DNA of 64,000 nt from Oceanobacillus sojae (GTDB taxonomy: Bacteria; Bacillota; Bacilli; Bacillales; Amphibacillaceae), in the NCBI RefSeq assembly GCF_007991515.1, contig NZ_BJYM01000017.1, positions 1 to 64,000 on the forward strand, written 5' to 3'. Positions 57,332-64,000 of the stretch are shown one piece after another. The position numbers were made by a program, and so were the translations under genes. Under the pieces are notes generated by a model that was not told the origin of the DNA, made no database searches, and saw nothing but the letters and a program-made list of their open reading frames with translations. Position 1 is the first letter of the stretch; every line of letters begins with the position of its first letter.

Positions 57332-58342
57332 ATGATTCCAAAAAAGGAGCTCCAAGATATAACAAAGAAAATATTTTTAAAGTATGGTGTAACAGAAGAG
57401 GCTGCCGAAGCAATTGCTGATGTTCTGGTGCACGCAAATTTAAGAGGTGTCGATTCTCACGGTGTTCTAAGGGTAGAACATTATATTAAACGAATTCAAT
57501 CGGGAGGTATTAATCCTGCTGCTCAACCACGAGTAACCGAGACCTCCGCCTCAACTAGTGTTTTAGATGGGGATAATGGATTTGGACATTACATCTCTAA
57601 ATCAGCAATGGATATAGCAATTAAACAAGCGGAAGAAGCAGGAGCCGGAGCTGTAGCGGTCAAAAATAGCAGTCACTGTGGCGCACTTTCTTACTTCGTT
57701 GAACAAGCTGCTCAAAATAATTTAATTGGTATAGCGATGACTCACACAGATAAAATTGTAGTTCCTTTCGGCGGATCAGAACCCTTCTTCGGTACTAATC
57801 CAATCGCTTTTGGCTTTCCAGCAAATAAGGAAGAACCTGTCATATTAGATTTCGCTACAAGCACCGTTGCCTTAGGTAAAATTTTAAATGCAAAAGAAAA
57901 AAAAGAAAGTATTCCCCACGGTTGGGGAGTGGACGAAAATGGTGAAGCTACACACGATCCGAATAAAGTAGTTGCATTATCACCTTTTGGCGGTCCAAAA
58001 GGATATGGATTAGCAATGGTAGTTGAAATATTCTCTGCTATGCTGACTGGAGCAGCTTTTGGCCCGCATGTCTCTAAAATGTATGGAGAATATGATAAAA
58101 ATCGAGAACTAGGACACTTTTTTATGGCAATCGATCCAGCAAAATTTGTTTCCATTGATACATTTACATCTCGACTTGATCAAATGATTCAGGAATTAAG
58201 AGAAACTACCCCTGGTCCAAATATAGACAAAGTTTATATTCCTGGTGAGCTGGAGATGCTCAATGCCAAAAAAAGAGGGAAAGAAGGGATTCCATTGCCT
58301 GATTCAGTCCTTGCATTTTTGAAACAGGAAATTGTAAAATAA
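57332..58342 (+). CDS. Ldh2/MDH2-family dehydrogenase (AllD/YiaK-like)
   Basis: 336 residues of the malate/L-lactate/ureidoglycolate dehydrogenase family, unrelated to classical Rossmann dehydrogenases. HANLRGVDSHGVLRVEHYIK, VKNSSHCGALSYFVEQA, GTNPIAFGFP and the late segment FGGPKGYGLAMVVEIFSAML. The stretch SKMYGEYDKNRELG resembles ureidoglycolate dehydrogenase AllD, while diketogulonate reductase YiaK also belongs to this family and is TRAP-linked. The substrate is probably a hydroxy- or keto-acid related to the divergent operon. ATG after GGAAAGGAG. Confidence 0.88.
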   Translation: MIPKKELQDITKKIFLKYGVTEEAAEAIADVLVHANLRGVDSHGVLRVEHYIKRIQSGGINPAAQPRVTETSASTSVLDGDNGFGHYISKSAMDIAIKQAEEAGAGAVAVKNSSHCGALSYFVEQAAQNNLIGIAMTHTDKIVVPFGGSEPFFGTNPIAFGFPANKEEPVILDFATSTVALGKILNAKEKKESIPHGWGVDENGEATHDPNKVVALSPFGGPKGYGLAMVVEIFSAMLTGAAFGPHVSKMYGEYDKNRELGHFFMAIDPAKFVSIDTFTSRLDQMIQELRETTPGPNIDKVYIPGELEMLNAKKRGKEGIPLPDSVLAFLKQEIVK

Positions 58343-58379
58343 GGTTCAAGATTATAAACAAATAGTAGCTTAATCATCT

Positions 58380-58417
58380 GATAGAGGGAATTAACATAAC
58401 CTTTCCCTCTATCTTCA
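58380..58417 (+). terminator. Terminator of the Ldh2-type gene
   Basis: Perfect arms GATAGAGGGAA (58380-58390) and TTCCCTCTATC (58403-58413), then TTCATTT. Confidence 0.75.
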
Positions 58418-58443
58418 TTTAAATGATTCAATTTTTAATAGTT

Positions 58444-59643
58444 TTAATTAGCTTGATAACCCTTTCTTTGATACTTCTTTTGTATCAAAAAATTAAAACC
58501 AATTCCCAACCCTAAAAATAAGAAAGAGCCCCCAATCTAATTTCAATCAATTCAGCTGCTATTCCGATCGCCAAAGTAAATAAAACAATGAAAGCTGCTT
58601 CCACCAATCCAAAAACAGTAAAGAAACGCCCCATAATCTCCACTGGTATATTATTTTGATAAAAGGTCAGAAAGCCTGTGTTGGCAAAAGAAAGTGCAAA
58701 TGTCAGCAGAAAGAATCCTGTTGCAGCTGCCATAAAATTTGTGGAGAAGGCAAAAATTAAATAACCAATGGGCGTAAATATAACCCCGAATCCCATCAGT
58801 ACATTAATTTTTAAAAGCTTAGCAAACAACGCATTAATCAAGGAACCAGCTACAATTCCTGCTCCTGCAATACTGACTAAAAATCCATAGGCGCTTTCAT
58901 CCAGAAGCAGAACCTCTACTGCAAAAGCAGCCTCCATCGAATCAAGCCCTGTCATAAAAACAGTCACTCCACCAAACAAATATAAATCAAGATAATATAT
59001 TTATGGTCAGCTCCATACTTTAGAATCTTCTTCCAATCCTGAATAACAGACTGCATATTAATCCTGCCATTTATTTGAGATTGCTCATGCAGATTAGGCA
59101 GAAAAAGAATAATTATGGCAGAAATACACAATGCTCCTGCATTCGTAAATATAGCAAGCGCAGGACTCCCAACCATAAATAATGCTCCAGCAATAGATGG
59201 CCCCAATATAAAAACGCAGGAATTAATAAAATTACGTAAGGCATTAAATCGCTGGCGATTTCCTTTTGGGACTAACTTAGTCATATAGACAACAGACGTC
59301 GGCTCGAACATGGCACTTGCAACATTTATTCCAAACACAATAATATAGATTACCAGTAATGAATCCAAAAAAGGAAGAACAAAAATAAGTCCTGTCCGGA
59401 ATAAGTCCAGTCCAATCATCAGATGCTTTTGATTCAAATGATCAATAAATGAACCTGCCCAAAAGTTAGTGAACATTGCAGCTAATGGCATTAGAATATA
59501 CAGTATAGAAACCGCAAGCGGGGATCCTGTCATTTCTAAAATAATTAAATTTAATGCAATCAGGTATATCCAGGCTCCTTAGATACGCCTATCCCCGTTA
59601 AAAGTAATGAGGTGTTTTTCCACCCTCCCCAATTTTCTTCCAT
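58444..59643 (-). pseudogene. MFS transporter gene broken by three frameshifts
   Basis: Four consecutive pieces in three frames rebuild one 12-helix MFS protein of about 400 residues. From ATG 59643: MEENWGGWKNTSLLLTGIGV. After a frame change near 59577: AWIYLIALNLIILEMTGSPL onward to 58980. After another near 58975: FGGVTVFMTGLDSMEAAF onward. After a third at a run of five G near 58535: FLFLGLGIGFNFLIQKKYQR and a stop at 58446. It resembles MFS_3-type efflux proteins. The ATG lies in the U-run of the T-box terminator and lacks a clear ribosome site. Confidence 0.8.
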
Positions 59644-59689
59644 AAAAAAGCCCGCGTCCTAAAAGTTATTTAAACTTTGAGGACGGGAC
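59644..59689 (-). terminator. T-box leader terminator
   Basis: On the minus strand, GTCCCGTCCT (59689-59680) pairs with AGGACGCGGGC (59661-59651 region), followed by TTTTTT. The left side overlaps the antiterminator partner of the T-box sequence. Confidence 0.85.
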
Positions 59690-59950
59690 TTCTTATATCA
59701 CAGAAGATCGTGGTGCCACCTCATTATGTTTCTGCATCTCTGCAAAAACCTCTATAAGCAACAGAATCAATCATTGCTTCTCCCGATAACGGGAGAACCG
59801 GCACATCAACATCTGACAATCCTATGTGCAGCTTCGAGGCTTGGTTCAATATAATTTCGCACGCTCCTTCTCAGCTTCTGGAGTTCTCTGTAATGCTTTT
59901 CTTATATTTGCTCTTCTCTTCATCGCTTTTTTTTATAATTTTTATCAGCT
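59644..59950 (-). ncRNA. T-box riboswitch leader, probably glutamine-tRNA specific
   Basis: On the minus strand the leader has a stem I region with GCTGAGAA in the apical part. Its specifier region reads GAA-C-CAA-G, with CAA at 59843-59841. The conserved T-box AGGTGGCACCACG lies at 59721-59709, then the terminator. The bulge reads UGGC, which pairs with a tRNA end GCCA. That fits Gln tRNA (G before CCA) and supports CAA (Gln) over the shifted CCA (Pro). The T-box call is strong; the amino acid is an inference from pattern alignment by eye. It stands before the broken MFS gene. Confidence 0.85.
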
Positions 59951-59968
59951 TTGATTTTGTTTAGAAAT

Positions 59969-59996
59969 ACTATACACATTTCCAGTTAAAATTCAA
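59969..59996 (-). promoter_or_regulatory. SigA promoter of the T-box leader
   Basis: On the minus strand TTGAAT (59996-59991), 16 bases, TATAGT (59974-59969). Transcription would start near 59962, giving a leader of about 310 bases. Confidence 0.6.
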
Positions 59997-60067
59997 TAGG
60001 AAATCCTATTTACTTTTCTACTTCCTTCAAGTATTCTGAGCCTAAGAGAAAACTTATTAAAATACTA

Positions 60068-60096
60068 TTGACTTATATTGTGAAATGATTCACAAT
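60068..60096 (+). promoter_or_regulatory. Promoter of the lactate dehydrogenase gene
   Basis: TTGACT (60068-60073), 17 bases, CACAAT (60091-60096). The Rex operator covers the spacer and most of the -10 box. Confidence 0.65.
60078..60095. promoter_or_regulatory. Rex operator
   Basis: TTGTGAAATGATTCACAA fits the Rex consensus TTGTGAAnnnnTTCACAA perfectly. Rex releases DNA when NADH rises, so this places lactate dehydrogenase under redox control. Confidence 0.88.
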
Positions 60097-60120
60097 ATAA
60101 GAGTGGAGTATTAATTATAA

Positions 60121-61104
<984 letters not shown>

Positions 61105-61168
61105 ATTTTAGATAAATATTAAAAAGTAATAGGAAGCAGATCATTCTGCTTCCTATTACTTTTTTCAC

Positions 61169-62608
61169 CTACTCTTTATCTTCCAGCACTGCCACAACGT
61201 CTTTTAACGTTTCCGGCTGTCCGACATTTCCCGGGAAAATAATATAAGCAGCATTTGGAAATTTGCTCTCCGGTCCAGTCTTCCAAACAGGAATACCTGG
61301 TTTCACCTGTCCTGCTACTTCTGCACGTTTTACAGACAAGCCTTCTGTTCCGATACTGCTGGAAGTAATCCCTCCCTTAGCAACGACATAACTTGGCTGT
61401 ACTGCCAAATCCTTCACAATACTCGTTACCGCATCTGAAATTTTTACAGATTGCTTTAATTCTTCCTCTTTCTTATTTTCTCCAAGATCCAGACGTTCTC
61501 TGCGCGTATAATAAACAACGGATTGACCATTTTTAATCGCTTCTTCACAAGCTAAACGAACCCGTTCTGTTTCTTTTTTAAACTTCTCTTCATCCTGAAC
61601 AAGATGTACATCAAATTCAATTCCCTGTACCAGCCCGCTATCCAGCAGATGCTGTAATTGTTCTGTTGTTTTTTTCACATGAGAGCCGACTGCAATCAAT
61701 CCACCATTTTCCCTGCTTTTAGAAATAAGCATTTCTTCTCTGGTTAATAAAGGTTTATCACTGATATCTCCAAGTACTTTCGTTAAAGAAGCGGCGCTGC
61801 GGCAAATAAAATACTTCCCGGCACGAATAGCTTTGATTAATGCCGTAGCAAAAACCTCTACATCCTCATAGCCGACTGCGTTCACTACGATTTTTTGAAA
61901 ATCCTTAGCCAGCAGCAGCTGTTCTTTAATTTTATCTACTTTTTGATCACGTAAATCCTCTAAAGAGATATAAATGGTATTTTCTTTTGTATATCGGCCA
62001 TTCGTTTTTTCCTCCACCCATTCACCAAGATCAGAAGCAGTAAATCCAAATGTTCTATCCTTCGCAAATTCTGTATCCCCGGCAGGAACCAGGACATCAC
62101 CATCCTGAACATAATGGATATTATTTATGGTGAATCTTCCGCCCTCTTTAAAAAACGGGATAATAACCTCTCCATCAAAGGAAGCCGCTCCCTTTTCTTC
62201 GATAGTTTCTTTCAGAATCTCTGTTTCCAGCGGGTAATGCCCGCGCATCGTAGAGTCTGAACGGCTAATTAAGATATATGGAATGTTTTTTTCCTCAGAT
62301 ACTGCCTGCACACGTTCAGCAATGTCTATATGACAGCGAATCGTTTCCTGTTCGGTAAATCCGCGTGAATTTGTTAAAATAAAAAACATGCTTTCTTTTT
62401 CTGCAAAACCTGCTTCAATGGAGGCTTTATCCCAATTTGTATATACTGATACACCATGCACCGTCTGAATTCCTGTGGGATCATCATCAAGGACAACAAT
62501 TTTATACGGAGAATCTGCTAATTCTGCTTGCAGAGCGGATAGCGTTTGCTGTCTATCAACTGCTTTGATGCTTCTCAAAATCTCTTTCGCATTTAGCATT
62601 TCTGCCAT
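61169..62608 (-). CDS. Four-carbon acid sugar kinase family protein (DUF1537)
   Basis: 479 residues. N-terminal YKIVVLDDDPTGIQTVHGV and YILISRSDSTMRGHYPLETE; C-terminal nucleotide-binding YVVAKGGITSSSIGTEGL and GIPVWKTGPESKFPNAAYII. This is the subgroup associated with threonate and 3-oxo-tetronate kinases, and is distinct from the kinase at 16.4 kb. It follows the LtnD-like gene by 1 base on the minus strand, so the two are coupled. No class II aldolase or PdxA2-type enzyme is seen after it, so the next step must be elsewhere, perhaps the aldolase at 11.3 kb. Confidence 0.9.
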   Translation of the reverse strand: MAEMLNAKEILRSIKAVDRQQTLSALQAELADSPYKIVVLDDDPTGIQTVHGVSVYTNWDKASIEAGFAEKESMFFILTNSRGFTEQETIRCHIDIAERVQAVSEEKNIPYILISRSDSTMRGHYPLETEILKETIEEKGAASFDGEVIIPFFKEGGRFTINNIHYVQDGDVLVPAGDTEFAKDRTFGFTASDLGEWVEEKTNGRYTKENTIYISLEDLRDQKVDKIKEQLLLAKDFQKIVVNAVGYEDVEVFATALIKAIRAGKYFICRSAASLTKVLGDISDKPLLTREEMLISKSRENGGLIAVGSHVKKTTEQLQHLLDSGLVQGIEFDVHLVQDEEKFKKETERVRLACEEAIKNGQSVVYYTRRERLDLGENKKEEELKQSVKISDAVTSIVKDLAVQPSYVVAKGGITSSSIGTEGLSVKRAEVAGQVKPGIPVWKTGPESKFPNAAYIIFPGNVGQPETLKDVVAVLEDKE

Positions 62609-62609
62609 A

Positions 62610-63512
62610 TTACTCCACCTCTTCTCTTTTCACAGTCACATTTGCTAATTTTTCATAATGCTGCACAATACTTGCGTGGTCTAATGTTTCTTTTCCATCA
62701 CTTGCTAATGAATGGAAGATTTCTAATAGCTGACTGGATAAAGGAAGCGGTACATGCAAATCATGTGCTGTATTCATTACATTGGTAATATCCTTCATAT
62801 TAATATCGACGCGGCCGCCAGCTGTAAAATTACGATCCAGCATCATCGGAACTTTTGCATCTAATACCGCACTTCCAGCCAAGCCGCCCCGAATCGCCTG
62901 ATACATTTTCTCTATATCAATCCCCGCTTTTGTAGCAAGTGTAACCGCCTCTGATACAGCAGCAATATTTAAATTAACAATAATCTGGTTAGCTAATTTT
63001 GCTGTGGATCCGCAACCCGAATCACCAACTAAGACCACATTATTCCCCATTGCTTTTAGAACAGATTTTACATTTTCAAAATTTGCCGAATTTCCTCCGA
63101 CCATAATAGCAAGTGTTCCATCAACTGCTCCTGTCTCTCCGCCACTTACCGGAGCATCTAAGAAGGCCACGCCTTGTTCTTTTGCATCAAGAGCTAATTG
63201 CTTGGACTCTGTTGGTAATACAGAGCTCATATCCACGATAACAGTATCTTCATTAGCACCTTCGATAACACCATTCAGACCAAAAATAGCTGCTCGGACA
63301 TGATCTCCTTTTGGAAGCATGGTAATAACTACATCACTATTTTCAGCTACTTCTTTTCCAGTTGCTGCAGGTATTGCTCCTTCTGCCGAAACTGCTTTCA
63401 CAGCCTCTGGATTCAAATCAAAAGCAGTCACTCTGAAGCCAGCTTTTAATAAATTCTTTGTCATTGGCATTCCCATAATTCCTAATCCAATAAATCCAAC
63501 ACTTTGTTTCAT
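62610..63512 (-). CDS. 3-hydroxyisobutyrate dehydrogenase family oxidoreductase (LtnD/GarR-like)
   Basis: 300 residues. N-terminal GFIGLGIMGMPMTKNLLKAG (NAD site), substrate site DAPVSGGETGAVDGTLAIMV, and catalytic Lys in GSTAKLANQIIVNLNIAAVS. In tetronate clusters such an enzyme oxidises L-threonate or D-erythronate at carbon 2 or 3 before the DUF1537 kinase acts. Tartronate semialdehyde reductase is the other common role; the adjacent kinase and GntP permease favour the tetronate reading. Confidence 0.9.
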   Translation of the reverse strand: MKQSVGFIGLGIMGMPMTKNLLKAGFRVTAFDLNPEAVKAVSAEGAIPAATGKEVAENSDVVITMLPKGDHVRAAIFGLNGVIEGANEDTVIVDMSSVLPTESKQLALDAKEQGVAFLDAPVSGGETGAVDGTLAIMVGGNSANFENVKSVLKAMGNNVVLVGDSGCGSTAKLANQIIVNLNIAAVSEAVTLATKAGIDIEKMYQAIRGGLAGSAVLDAKVPMMLDRNFTAGGRVDINMKDITNVMNTAHDLHVPLPLSSQLLEIFHSLASDGKETLDHASIVQHYEKLANVTVKREEVE

Positions 63513-63584
63513 TTTTTCTCCACCTTTTCTTCGTATAGATTAAATATGTAAGGGGTATTGAACAACCCCTCTTATTTCTTATTA

Positions 63585-64000
63585 TTAAAGACCTGGCAAG
63601 AAACCAGAAATAGCGTTCAATAGGTGTACCATCACCAGTGCTGTCACGCCAGCTGCAAATCCTCCTAAACTCCATATACGAATCGTTTCCGTTACAGATA
63701 ATCGCCCGAATTTATTTACCACCCAGAACCCAGAATCATTTGGCAAGGATAGTCCAATACCACCTGCCGCTATTGCAAGTCCTAATAGAACTGGAGATGC
63801 ACCTAAGTCTGCGGCTAGTGGCCCTAAAATCGTAGAAGTTGTAACTAGAGCTACTGTTGCACTTCCTAAAGAAGCCCTTAAAATTTGCGCAAAAACAAAG
63901 CCTAAAATCAACGCTGGCATATTAAACCCTGTCATCAAATTTACAAGTAAATCTCCTAGACCAGTTTGCTGAACAACTTGTCCAAAAGCTCCGCCAGCAC
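63585..64000 (-). CDS. GntP-family gluconate/sugar-acid permease, C-terminal part (cut by window edge)
   Basis: About 137 residues visible; the gene continues beyond 64000. The sequence GGAFGQVVQQTG, then PALILGFVFAQILRASLGSA, TVALVTTSTILGPLA and LSLPNDSGFWVVNKF are GntP C-terminal hallmarks. It probably imports the sugar acid for the dehydrogenase and kinase downstream, as in other threonate clusters. Confidence 0.92.
   Translation of the reverse strand, partial: AGGAFGQVVQQTGLGDLLVNLMTGFNMPALILGFVFAQILRASLGSATVALVTTSTILGPLAADLGASPVLLGLAIAAGGIGLSLPNDSGFWVVNKFGRLSVTETIRIWSLGGFAAGVTALVMVHLLNAISGFLPGL

Noticed and set aside
59842-59844. CCA (Pro) as T-box specifier codon
   Set aside because: It is one base out of register with CAA, and the UGGC bulge does not suit a Pro tRNA, which normally has A before CCA.

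Overview
The window looks like a chromosomal segment of a low-GC Gram-positive endospore-former relative (Bacillaceae, of the Oceanobacillus/Virgibacillus kind). The reasons are AT-rich DNA, AGGAGG-type ribosome sites with frequent GTG/TTG starts, SigA and SigD promoters, cre-like CcpA sites, a consensus Rex operator, a T-box leader, PRD regulators, and many sugar PTS and TRAP systems. The genus is an inference; no rRNA or tRNA gene is present to fix it. No insertion sequence, prophage, CRISPR array or origin was seen.

Layout. 1-5.3 kb: a SigD-type methyl-accepting chemotaxis protein, a YfcC-family carrier and an M20 amidohydrolase. 5.4-10.2 kb: a fructose-type PTS (IIA-IIB-IIC), a class II ketose-phosphate aldolase and a PRD regulator. 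10.5-11.1 kb: a LysE exporter. 11.2-17.8 kb: a CcpA-type promoter drives a seven-gene operon (DUF1537 kinase, GntR, zinc dehydrogenase, TRAP PQM, class II aldolase) that fits four-carbon sugar-acid breakdown. 18.1-19.2 kb: a tiny membrane peptide and a nucleoside hydrolase. 19.3-23.4 kb: a LacI-controlled sucrose/fructan locus (LacY-type permease plus GH32) with a clear promoter and two matching operators. 23.6-25.2 kb: a BCCT transporter. 25.6-31.1 kb: an ascorbate-type PTS split into IIA, IIB and IIC with a SIS isomerase, an unrecognised secreted protein and a GntR/UTRA regulator; the leader holds large palindromes. 31.3-34.3 kb: a ketopantoate-reductase-like gene divergent from panBCD. 34.4-39.9 kb: beta-glucoside PTS, GH1 and a degenerate PRD regulator. 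40-43.7 kb: small membrane and lipoprotein genes, with two decayed genes (a DUF2269 gene with an in-frame stop and a dicarboxylate symporter remnant). 43.7-48.4 kb: RpiR regulator divergent from a ketose operon (PfkB kinase, fructose PTS, LacD). 48.5-50.5 kb: an anchored hypothetical protein, a Nudix protein and a GNAT-like protein. 50.8-58.3 kb: GntR-TRAP-dehydrogenase-UxuA-UxuB operon (hexuronate/gulonate/mannonate) divergent from an Ldh2/AllD-family dehydrogenase. 58.4-59.95 kb: an MFS gene broken by three frameshifts behind an intact-looking T-box. 60.1-61.1 kb: Rex-controlled L-lactate dehydrogenase. 61.2-64 kb: a second four-carbon acid-sugar cluster (DUF1537 kinase, LtnD/GarR-type dehydrogenase, GntP permease cut by the window edge).

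Taken together this is a carbohydrate and sugar-acid catabolic region. Three PTS-linked ketose or glycoside systems and the imported sugar acids all lead to triose phosphates or KDG, under local regulators plus CcpA-like control. The least explained parts are the secreted protein with the ascorbate-type PTS and SIS protein (25.6-31.1 kb), the T-box in front of a dead MFS gene, and the structured spacer at 40.55-40.66 kb.
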